Positions 12,001 to 20,300 of a stretch of DNA of 64,000 nt are shown here, one piece after another (the first letter of the stretch is position 1; every line of letters begins with the position of its first letter). Under the pieces are notes generated by a model. It searched no databases and was not told where the DNA came from. It saw only the letters and a program-made list of their open reading frames with translations. The position numbers were made by a program, and so were the translations under genes. Location: contig JBAMJV010007754.1 of assembly GCA_037951105.1 (NCBI GenBank), positions 1 through 64,000 of the forward strand, read 5' to 3'. Origin of the DNA: Echinarachnius parma. Its lineage: Eukaryota > Echinodermata > Echinoidea > Clypeasteroida > Echinarachniidae.

Positions 12001-15000
12001 CAAAAGCATGCATTCATGCGGTCTGAATTACGCAGACTGCTATGTGTGCGGTGAATTGCAACGTGTGCAGAGCGAACGAATCGCCCGGGAATCTATTGTT
12101 TACAAACATGCGCGTGAATAGCATTGGCGCACTCGCAAATGGTTGGCCCGTATAGAACCAGGAAATAGCAGTGGTTCCGTAAGTGGTGGAAATTAATTGC
12201 TTTGTTTATGAATTACAGAACCCTTTGCAAAATGTTGGGTATCTATTTGATATCACAAAACGGTACCAAAACATATAATAATGTGTTGTTCTTTGCCTGG
12301 TGGTCCCCTTTAAAGTGATCCATTGACTTCAAAAAAATTTCCAAATGTGATATGTGAAACCTCAATCAAATACCAATATCAATGTAAGAATCTTCAGAAT
12401 GTTCTGCACGTCTGTGTTAGTTTCATAGAAAAGGAACAGTTTTATATCAAGTGACGAGGTGAAAATTGATGTCAGACTTTATCACCCTACTGCAAATTGA
12501 TTCTGACTTGCATTCCTACAATCAAAACGTGTTCCAATCATAAACTGTATCTCCATAATTAGGGGGACATTTCATTTGAAACATTGAAACCCAATTCATT
12601 CTTCTATATTCTTCCATAAGCCAAACAACAAGGTACAAGGGGACTCCCGCCAAGAGATGCTTATTATAACATACTCTAAATATACATTCTCACCTCAGAT
12701 TAGATTATGTTTTATCATCTCACAATTTGTACATTGATTTTGACTTACATTTGGATGGACAAGCTGGGTCACCAACACTTGATGGTGATTAACGGTTAAA
12801 ACTATACAGAGCAGTGACACCAAGTGATTAATTATTTTTCTTAAACAAAGTTGTGTAATAATCTTTATTATTGAAAACATTTTTTAAATGCTAAGGAGAA
12901 AAATATAGAATTATCACTTACCTCAAGAAATGAATGTAGTTTGGCAAGGCAGAATAGCAATGATCTGTCAGAATCCTGTTGAGCAAGAACACAATGAAAA
13001 TGGTGATTGCCAAATATGTACACAATAAAAACTCAGGGATTTGGTAGAACTGCAATGGCCAAAACTCACATGAATATGAATGAAAATAAGTTCAATAAAC
13101 ACAAAATCATATACATGTGCATGTCATGCCAACTAATTAATTGTTATTTTACTGTTATTGGAAAATAAGTTCATCAATATTCATTTAATGAAGTGCTGTT
13201 GTACTTGGTTTACTTTTAGCCAATTTTCTTTTCTTCTGCTTTAGATGGAATTTTGATGAAACTCATTGATTACTGAAGGGGAAAAATGCCAGCGCTTGGT
13301 GGTTCTCCTTTAAATGTTTAAGTCAACTTCCTGAAACTTCCTAAAATTAATCTAAGCTCACCTTCATTTGCGTGGACAGTCCCTTCATGCACTGGAAGAC
13401 CCTTGCCTTGCAGCACGTTCCACTGTTACTCCAGGGGGGTCTGATGAACAACCAGGTGAAGGGATTGCTGCCCGGTGCATACCTCTCTGCACTAGTGAAG
13501 TACTTGGCCGCCTGGCTTCCATCCTTGCATAGATTTGACTCCACTGAAATGAAAATCAATAAATGCAAGAATTTTTAGATTAAAAATTAAATCTAATATA
13601 CTACTCATTATTTTATTTAGCGATTATCACATCAAAGAGTATGTTTTTGACAAAAAACCATTCAACAGTGTACGACTATGTATTATATCATTTTGATCAT
13701 TCCAGCTCTGTGCTTTTCTATAGTAGCTATTTTTTGTTACATTTCCTTACTTCTGATTCACTATATAATACTCATTTCATGCGAGTACCTGCTGGGTTCA
13801 ATTTCAAGGTGCACTGATGCCCACATTATAGTGTGTGTCTGCCTTAGAATCCTGATGAAGCGTTGCCCCGAATGTACCGTCAAAAAATGTATGGAACCTT
13901 GCAATAAAGAGCTCTATATAACAAAACCCTCTTATTACTATAAGGTAATTTTGAAAATCCCAGCTCTTTATATTCTGTTATAACGGGGTAATTTGCATGT
14001 CCTACACTCTTCGTTATAATGGTTCAATTGTAATGCTCTTTTAATGTCTCTTACCTCCTTCACTGTACAGAAAGGCAACTCCTAGCTTGATCATGGCTTC
14101 CAGACTTCCAAGTTCTGCTAGCCTAGAGAATGAAAGAAAGACAAATATTTGTAATCTTTTAATAAATACCATAATACCATTAGTGGTGTCGATTTCGGGA
14201 GTATTTCCCTCCCGGGACTCGCGATAATTTTTCGGGCGAGTCACGGGTACCCGAAATTTACCCATTTGTTGATTTCGCTATCGGCATGTCACGCCGCTGG
14301 GAAAACATGGTTTAATACATTGCATCTCATGAGTTTATAATGAACTGAATGATAACTAGCATATTATTACAGAGTGCATGAACACAAAAAGGACAGAAAA
14401 GAAAATGGGAGTGGGCAGATAACTCGGGCGTTCAAAAAGGGGACTTTTACTTTTTTTTCGGGATATAGATTTTTGCGCCCGGGACTCGACATTTTTCGGC
14501 GGGACCCGGGTACCCGTGACTCGTCAACAGCCTTAAATACCATATAACGGAAAATAGTTGAGAAAATAAATTTCTTGTCTGGAATGTTTCTATCTTTTCT
14601 CCTGGAGAAAATAAAACAAATAACCATTTTGCCAAGCAATCATATTTTAATAAAGTAGAAATTAATGCCTTGGCAATCCCCTTTCATTTTCCAGAAACAG
14701 TGGTCTCCTTTTTATCTGAATAATAATTATAATAATGGCCACTTATATACTAGTACTACAGACATTTGTGTGTAGCAGGTAATGCATCATAGACAATACA
14801 GTTACATCTGTCTTTGTGGCCACCTGTCTATAGCAGCCAACCTGCCTATAGTAGACAGGTTCCACAGCACTGTTTCCCTCTGTATGGGAACACTTTTGGT
14901 GGCCACTATAGGCAGGTTGGCTGCTATAGACAGGTGGCCACTATGGAGGTTACCTGTCTACAGTGGCCACTTTTTTTGTTTCCCTTGGGTGGTCACTATA

Positions 15001-16811
15001 CACAGGTTTTACTGTACATGGTTGATGTCTAGAAATCAACTAACCAACTGCCAAGTGCCAACATATAGTATGCATTGTCCACTTTGTGCTGCAAGGAAGT
15101 GTGTAGAGCTTGTATAAACCTACTATGACCATAAATGACATACTGTGGTACACTGGTACGTAGATAACTAACCTTTTGAAGCACTGAAGTTCCTTTGAGT
15201 TGCATGGCCACCTTCCCACAACACTTGCCTGGGCCCATATCCTAGGACTCGAGTCCAGCAGCCATTTGAATTGCTTGTTTATCTGATAAATGTGGAATCA
15301 AATCAATATATTAAATGAAATGGCAATTAAGAAGACTAGATAGTATTTGTTGTCAATGCAATATTCATTTTTTTAAGGAAAATGGCTTGATTATTGATAT
15401 CTGATCATAACTATTCTCAAAACTCTGTAATCTGATACAAAGTTGCATGTATGTTTATAGAAGGCCTATCAGAAACATGTATTTTTACTTTCATGAGGAA
15501 TTTTGCATTTATATAATAGACATCAGGCTCAGGATATTTCAAATTTATGATTGATACAGTGGTCAAAAATGGAAAGTTAATTTTTACTTAATACTGTAGG
15601 CCTACATGTAACTTGTGAATTCCCTGCAGTTTAAAGGTCACACAGTAGATAGAAGGAAATTCAGGAGATACTCGAATAGTTAATCTGGGAGATCAGAGAC
15701 AGAGAAAGAAATCTTTGCCAGCCTGATGTTGTTGCTACAAAAATGTATTTCACAATTTTCTCAATAAAGTTCCTAATGAAGTTCAATTTCTTTGGGATTA
15801 TTTTATTTAAAGAATATGATTTGATAATTTAAACTAAAGTCTTAAAAGTTAAAGACAGATATATTATAATGAAGTGAGTAAATGACATACTCTATAAATA
15901 TTTTCTAGGTCACACAGGGGCAGGAATTTCAGGAGATACAAGAGGAGTTCGTCGGGGAGATCGGTGAAGGACGTCTTTGGCAGTTTGCTGTTGCTTCGGA
16001 GCACCCTGACGTGGAGACTGGTCCCGCAGGGGGGAGTTGATAGGAGGGACCTTCCAGTCATGCCTGATGATCCCCGGGCTAGAGTTCGGCTGCACGAATC
16101 TGTTTTTAAAACAATTTATAAATACATTATTACAATAAAAGTTACATTACAATTACAACAATTTTACAAAATTAAGAGCAAATTTAGAACTTAGTCAATC
16201 AGTTGATCTCTAGTAGCTCTTATAATCTTCATTGTTGTGGGCATGCTTGTGCTTTGGTAGATAATGATCATGATGTGTATTGTAAGTTGTATAAACTATA
16301 GTATAATCAATTAGAAAATTGAATTTTATTTTTTTCACCTCATTTCATTTTATTAATATTATTTCAACAACATTTTGAACATAATATACACAGTCAATAT
16401 AATAATTAAAATAAAATAATCAAGACGGATACATTTACAATTATAATTCAACTTCTATTTCATATTTCATGTATTTGTATCAGTTAGTTTATAAATCGTG
16501 GCTTGCTTTTTTTTTTTTAGTTGAAACTGACATGTAGCAAGCCCCAGTCGATCGACGGTTACAAACGGCCAGAGCGGTTTTTGTAGCGGGGAGCGGTAGC
16601 GTACACTCGCTTCAACGATTGCGTTCGCGGCTTTCAAATGAACGTCCATACACAACACACAGTAATAGTTAACAGCCGTAGGAAGGAAGGCAAGCAAGTT
16701 TTAAAACTCAATTTGTCAATTATTGCAACATTGATATTTATAATTATATCGGAATATGACATGATGAGTTATCGTGCTGTCGTAAAAGAAGGAGTGATTC
16801 TTACCTTTCAT
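5770..16811 (-). CDS. CCNF: cyclin F gene (14 exons; 3' half frame-disrupted)
   Basis: Cyclin F is the founding F-box protein, a substrate receptor of SCF ubiquitin ligases acting in S/G2. Read on the minus strand, the exons give an F-box (DLPDELLLYLLKFLPLCDL), Sel1-like helices (SLEAMIKLGVAFLYSEGG; WLRRAAEEGNVAARYELW; LREFASQGSLEAK) and a cyclin box (YILVDWLVEVASMKD, KYEDVVRMLGDVV, AVKQRF), in the order of vertebrate CCNF. Exons 1-9 join in frame with good GT/AG sites. Exons 10-14 keep conserved residues and splice sites but need about ten one-base corrections. About 610 codons are present against 786 in human; the C-terminal PEST-like tail is not identified. The start at 16811 has an in-frame stop nine bases upstream. 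It is divergent from HID1. Confidence 0.93.
6055..6245. repeat. GGGTGGAAGAGTGGGGTAAG minisatellite
   Basis: About ten imperfect copies of a 19-22 base G-rich unit immediately precede the acceptor of CCNF exon 14, in intron 13. The open frames here are repeat artefacts. Confidence 0.85.
6400..6590. mobile_element. MITE related to 14806-15015 family
   Basis: Motifs ACCTGTCTGAGCA, CTATAACAGCCAACCTG, TAGTGGCCACCAAAA and GGTCACTATGCACAGTTACTG follow the order seen at 14806-15015 and 8190-8340. It occupies CCNF intron 13 and abuts the donor of exon 13. Confidence 0.6.
6594..6684 (-). CDS. CCNF: CCNF exon 13, one or two extra bases
   Basis: It encodes GQPPWLSTQ and then, one frame over, LTLKDLKHCTLHLHNK, matching PWTTQLWDLTGF..EDL..CVLSLHKK of vertebrate cyclin F. 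One A too many at 6646-6647 explains the shift. The donor reads AAATGG|GTAAGT; dropping one G (6593-6595) would give the conserved CF across the junction. An alternative is an internal acceptor after ACACAG that skips the first part. Confidence 0.75.
7010..7210. repeat. CCNF exon 12 fragment fused to transposon-like sequence
   Basis: On the minus strand, 7152 down to 7064 encodes FGQYFRAHIAACSLFLARAG, a second, in-frame copy of the 3' half of CCNF exon 12. The left neighbour (7022-7063) carries the hAT-type end AATGTTAATTTCTCGCATTG, and the right neighbour has ACTTGCC/GGCAAGT motifs like the element at 5487. It lacks a clear acceptor at its 5' edge, so it is probably not spliced. Confidence 0.65.
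7228..7409 (-). CDS. CCNF: CCNF exon 12, several indels
   Basis: The pieces LTILDYLTSVLPMVAADRKM, YLALYISELSLLHTEFGQ and SRAHIAACSL match vertebrate cyclin F in order but occupy three frames, with breaks near 7347-7352, 7292-7293 (TAC read as TAA) and 7243-7250. The acceptor TTTTAGAG and donor GTATGC are usable. A second copy of its 3' half at 7064-7152 is open through the same positions. Confidence 0.82.
8190..8340. mobile_element. MITE related to 14806-15015 family
   Basis: GTGTATAGTGACACACCTAAG and TAGACAGGTGACCTCTATAGA followed by GGGATCACTTCTGTTAGCCGC mark another diverged member of this family, lying just downstream of CCNF exon 11 in intron 11. Confidence 0.6.
8396..8519 (-). CDS. CCNF: CCNF exon 11 (cyclin box), two compensating indels
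   Basis: The reading LLEDDIITIR, then AAWLTDGT, then KYEDVVRMLGDVVATLKG follows vertebrate cyclin F closely, but the three pieces lie in different frames. One G is missing near 8486-8490 (IREAAW expected) and one A is extra at 8460-8461, where TAC is read as TAA. The two changes cancel, so exon length still fits its neighbours. Confidence 0.87.
8995..9725. mobile_element. interspersed element with GGCCATAATG ends
   Basis: The stretch starts TTAACCCTAAAAAGGCC with a GGGGGGGCCATAATGGGCC motif and ends with a poly-G run followed by GCCATAATG. Its middle (9335-9485) matches 52615-52665 plus 53135-53230, where a related copy is split by another insertion. It lies in CCNF intron 10 and has no open frame. 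Confidence 0.65.
9768..9933 (-). CDS. CCNF: CCNF exon 10 (cyclin box), one extra base
   Basis: The exon opens with YILVDWLVEVASMKDY, the cyclin-box helix of cyclin F, runs to TAVQLV, then continues one frame over as RYLTARKVDRATLQLVGI and TCMVICSR. One A too many in the AA at about 9846-9847 explains this: removing it gives VDRYL as in vertebrates. The length of 166 is one above the length that keeps phase with both neighbours. Splice sites are canonical. Confidence 0.88.
10015..10410. repeat. ATG/GAT/GAGGAT microsatellite
   Basis: Nearly 400 bases of imperfect trinucleotide and hexanucleotide repeats (GAT, GAGGAT, AACAATGAT) lie in CCNF intron 9. Frames reading poly-Asp or poly-Glu here are not genes. 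Confidence 0.9.
10430..10581 (-). CDS. CCNF: CCNF exon 9
   Basis: The frame that joins exons 8 and 10 reads LRLYSEYAKGKLGG then ETIRSFVKSS and ends TPNGLTSSMR, corresponding to the linker before the cyclin box. The acceptor is CGTTTAG and the donor GAG|GTAAGG. The longer reading frame across this stretch is a different, non-conserved one. A decayed copy of its 5' end lies at 10645-10715. Confidence 0.85.
10645..10715 (-). pseudogene. decayed copy of CCNF exon 9 5' end
   Basis: CACCTTGGTTATACTGCCC ... CGTAGCTGCACAGA repeats, with several differences and a deletion, the sequence across the exon 9 acceptor (10530-10590: CACCTTGGTTATACCGCCC ... CGTAGCTAAACGGA). It lies about 100 bases away in intron 8. 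Confidence 0.7.
11167..11244 (-). CDS. CCNF: CCNF exon 8
   Basis: A 26-codon exon with LRQLREFASQGSLEAK, equivalent to FRKLRDYAAKGCWEAQ. The acceptor is AATCGACAG and the donor AAG|GTGAGT, phase 0. Confidence 0.9.
11710..11838 (-). CDS. CCNF: CCNF exon 7 (Sel1-like)
   Basis: A 43-codon exon with WLRRAAEEGNVAARYELW, the second Sel1-like repeat. The acceptor is CCCCCAG and the donor AGT|GTATGT. A TTAA-flanked MITE begins 30 bases upstream of the acceptor (11868-12313). Confidence 0.9.
11868..12313. mobile_element. TTAA-flanked MITE, family 1 copy A
   Basis: Bounded by TTAA, with ends TTAAAGGGTACCACCACCC and GGTGGTCCCCTTTAA. A second copy of similar length and order lies at 23779-24200 in HID1. 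TTAA target sites and short TTAAAGGG ends fit piggyBac-type non-autonomous elements; no transposase is present. Confidence 0.8.
12922..12975 (-). CDS. CCNF: CCNF exon 6
   Basis: An 18-codon exon reading DSDRSLLFCLAKLHSFLE, matching the vertebrate KASILHCLGRVLSLFE helix. The donor is GAG|GTAAGT, phase 0 on both sides. Confidence 0.88.
13362..13543 (-). CDS. CCNF: CCNF exon 5
   Basis: It encodes the highly conserved FTWLFIRPPWSNSGTCCKA segment, near-identical to FIWLFIRPPWSVSGSCCKA of vertebrate cyclin F. It is 182 bases long, with a TTTCAG acceptor and a GTGAGC donor. Confidence 0.95.
14055..14122 (-). CDS. CCNF: CCNF exon 4 (Sel1-like)
   Basis: The exon encodes LAELGSLEAMIKLGVAFLYS, the first Sel1-like repeat, equivalent to ...NFEAAVKLGIAYLYNEG in vertebrates. 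Both splice sites are canonical and the phase joins exon 3. Confidence 0.92.
14775..15020. mobile_element. MITE of the ACAGTYA..ACCTGTCTATAG family
   Basis: It begins ACAGTTACATCTGTC and ends CACAGGTTTTACTGT. The interior holds GGCCACCTGTCTATAGCAGCC in both orientations, forming an internal palindrome around 14820-14945. Related copies occur at 6400, 8190, 26035 and 26441. It lies in CCNF intron 3. Confidence 0.75.
15173..15282 (-). CDS. CCNF: CCNF exon 3
   Basis: It encodes INKQFKWLLDSSPRIWAQA followed by SKELQCFK, matching the end of the F-box and the linker VHSQLKDL...SVWACAS of vertebrate cyclin F. The acceptor is TTTATCAG and the donor AAAAG|GTTAG. It ends with two bases of a codon. Confidence 0.88.
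15891..16099 (-). CDS. CCNF: CCNF exon 2 (F-box)
   Basis: This exon carries the F-box helix that binds SKP1: SFTDLPDELLLYLLKFLPL followed by CDLENIYR. The acceptor is TTTAAAAACAG and the donor is AGA|GTATGT. It ends at a codon boundary. Confidence 0.92.
16805..16811 (-). CDS. CCNF: CCNF exon 1, coding part
   Basis: Only ATGAAAG precedes a GTAAGA donor, leaving one base of a codon. Joined to exon 2 it reads MKDSCSRTLARG. An in-frame TGA lies just upstream. The very short coding part makes the start plausible rather than certain. The 5' UTR extends toward the promoter. Confidence 0.65.
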
Positions 16812-17244
16812 CTTTATTCAGCTACAAAAATGACTCAAACTGTACACATTCAGCCCTTCTTTTTTCCGCTCTTCGTACACACTGGAATGCTACACTACAC
16901 ACTTCGTAGAAAATCGGTATTGATTCATTCATTCATTCATTCAAGTTTAGCGCGGGGGTGCACATGAGAGATCCGACGGTTTGTGTTTACGTCCGTTATG
17001 AGCGTCCACACAGCTGATTGGCCAGCCGAATGCGCCCCTTCCAAAATAAGACCCGCCCACAAACTAAAAAAAATCGCAACAAAGTTCGTGTGAAAGGTCA
17101 TTTGACGTCAGCAGTGTTTTTGTGCTACGTCGTTCTTCTTCAGGACTGAACCATACTGCTATGTAATCTGTGGTTTTCTCGAGCTGTAACTCGTGTTTCA
17201 GATTATCATAATATTCAACACATCTTGTAAAGTGTGCTACAAAA
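16812..17244. promoter_or_regulatory. divergent CCNF/HID1 promoter region
   Basis: The start codons of CCNF (minus) and HID1 (plus) are only 433 bases apart. The interval contains a perfect CRE palindrome TGACGTCA (17103-17110), an inverted CCAAT box GATTGG (17016-17021), a GC-type CCCGCCC (about 17052) and an ATTC microsatellite (16922-16943). No TATA box is obvious. These motifs fit a CpG-rich shared promoter, but use of any site is inferred. Confidence 0.7.
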
Positions 17245-17310
17245 ATGGGAGGAACAGACTCCAAGCTGAATTTCAGGAAGGCTGTTGTACAGTTGACAAC
17301 AAAAACTCAG
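17245..17310 (+). CDS. HID1: HID1 exon 1 (start)
   Basis: It encodes MGGTDSKLNFRKAVVQLTTK and ends CAG|GTATGA at a codon boundary. Gly2 is the expected N-myristoylation site. The start context is AAAAATGGGA. Confidence 0.97.
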
Positions 17311-20300
17311 GTATGAAATATTTTCGCAGTCTATCAAGATTGTGCTCTTGTCGGTCCTTTTTGGGGATATACGCTTGTATGCGTTTGGGTTTCGCTGGTG
17401 TGAGAAAATGCACTGTTGTATGGTTCAGCTAAATGTGTGAGGATTGTTGTGCGGTAAACGGGGCGAGATTACGCTGCGAATGTGTAAAACCCGCTTTATA
17501 AACTTGAAATATACCGCACTGGGTTAACCTGAAGAAGCCAATTTGCAATTTGTAGAGCAGTGAATAAGCTTTGTAATTGACCATTTTTGTAGAAGACTGA
17601 ATAGTGTATACTGTATTGTTAGGAATAGAAGAAGTATTTTGAACGACATGATTTCATGGATTTTGTTTGTGCTCAATTATAACAGATTTGTTAGGGCTCT
17701 TATTTTTTTAATCTAGTACAAGAGGAACGTTTAATGGTTCGTTTTGATATTTTGATATTTTTGTTTACATGTTAATTTTTTTATGGAAACATTCTGACTC
17801 TGAATCTGAGGAAAACAGAAATCAAAACAAGACAAAGTCAAAGTTAAAACTAACTTAAACAATGCTCCCCAGGAAGTGGAGAGAGTGCACAATAAGTGCT
17901 GGATTGATTGTGGGTGTGTATCTGAGTCTGGTAAATATATATTAGCCACAAAGTGAAAAGGCTAACTTGGTCCTGGCCTGGCTGGATAAACAAAGCTAGT
18001 AAAAGTAAAAGAACAACATAAAAATTAGCAAATTCAGTTCCTTAATTCATTGCGATATGGTGCATTGACATGCATCTATCACTTATTTTCACTTTACGTA
18101 TATTAGTCTAGTAGTCTCCAGAAGTAGGTCAAAGACCGAATTCACCTAGTATCGGCCCTCCGGCCACAGACTTCAATCAACCCACCAGCACAAATACTTG
18201 GGAGTATAGTAACCCTGTCTTCAGACATGAAATGGAATACACATGGCCGGGCAGGTCCAAGCTAATGTCCCCCTTGATGGTGAATGATCTTCATTTTAGC
18301 ATATCAAGTTTGGTATCATTTAAAAGCTAATAGTCTGATGTTCAGATTTTTAGTGTGGAAATTTGCATAATCTGCATATTTAATGAGTAGGGGTCATCTC
18401 ATTTGCATATTTCAAATATTAGTGTGACGTACGGGACATAACATTTTTATTTCTAATATTTATTTAATCAATGAAGCATTACTTTCATATATGGAGACTA
18501 TTAAAACTAATTACTAGCAATAGTTGACCAAATTTTTAAGTTTCAAAATTAATTGATTATGCTAATTAGGGCGTGTCCAAAATGCTATGTCCTGTATACG
18601 TCACAAAAATGAGCACATTTTTAAATATTTCAATATGAAACAGTTGATTTTTTTCTTTCATATTCTGTGAAGTTCTAATTTATCATACTCCTGACCTGCT
18701 AGCCAAGTTTGATGAAAAAAACATTTTATTAGCTAATTAACAAATGTGACGTACGAGACAAAAGTGTGACGTACGGGACATGTTCAGTGTTAAAGCAATG
18801 GCAAGGCAGGTAAAAATTATTTGTTTGTGTTTTAACTGCTGATCATCAGAAGAATACATGCTTCGATGCTCTCCAGAAGTTCAGAATAGATAGGTCTTAC
18901 CTTCAGGAGCCATCTCTAAAAAGAATTCATGTTTTTCATTTCATACTTCGTGATATAGCCATATTTTCATGAAAATATGTCTTGAGGGAGAAATTTGAGA
19001 TATCTTAAAATTACCTTTAATTAATTATATAAAATACTAGACAATCAATTTGAGTAGGGAAATTGCATGTGAATGAAGGAGAGACAGTAGTACAGTGGTT
19101 AAGTACACCAAGACCTTCCAAACCGGTTCAAAAACTGTAAGAAAGTGCTAAAAAGGCACAAAATATTATCACTTATTCTTCTGAACAGTCCCATGTATAG
19201 GATTTCATGTAAGTTGCCCCATTTTCGATGATTCTGTTTAATTTACTCATATTTATCTCTTTTTTGGCAAATTTAAAAGTAATTGTCATCAGAAGAATGT
19301 CACCTACACATATTGATGCCAGATAAAATATTTTTTGTTAATTATTAATTAGGAATTAATTAGCTTAATTAATTAACATTTGTTTTAAGTCTTATCGTAA
19401 TTTTTTGTATAAGTATTTTTAATTTTTATTTCATCAGAATATTAGATTTATACAATAAGAACAAATATATTGCAAAATAAAATGAAAGATTATGAAATTA
19501 AAATAGAAAAGCGACATAGTTTTAGTGAGGAAAAAATGTCCCGTACGTCACGCGCATACCTATTATCTTTCATTAATTATCGTGGGAAAAAAGTTGTGAA
19601 TTAATTAATTTGTTTGTAGTGTGTACTTGAATGTTTACTCAACGCTCGAAATTAGCACAGGCCCGATGGCCCGGGGCCACCAAAAATTGTTGTCGGGCCA
19701 GTAAAAAAATCATTTTACCCATGTTTGCTGGCCCGATCGGGCCACCAAATGTTGAAACCATGGTGCAGAAAATAATGGTCTATGTTTGCAAATTTAATAC
19801 CATACAGAAAACACTTGAATTGTGATTTAAAAAGGAAGCAAAAAGAAGTAAAAAATGTTCAAATAAGAACGCTTTCCGACATTTGCCTCGAGTTCTCTTG
19901 AGGCAAATGTCGCAAAGCGCACTTTTCATGTTCATAAACATAAACAAGGCATTGTTCTCCCCGCCACCCACCCCCCCCCCCCCCCCCCCCCCCTCAGTTT
20001 TTTTGCTGTTGCCTCATATGAACATCCTCCCTTCAACTTGCATAATAAATGAAATCAATAAACTACTTTCAGAGGGTGTGTGATCGGTAAACTACAACTA
20101 CTTCTGCTGTTTTGCCAACCACGTGTGTGCATAGGCCTAGGCATGAAGTGCACCAGCTGCCCACTCAATATTATACACAAGCATACTACTCATTCACTGT
20201 GCTTGCAATGAAACTCGTATGGCATGATTTGTATCGGCAAGAATAGGGTTTTAATTCCTCTTCCAGATGATTTATAAGGTTTGACATGAATTATGAAGGA

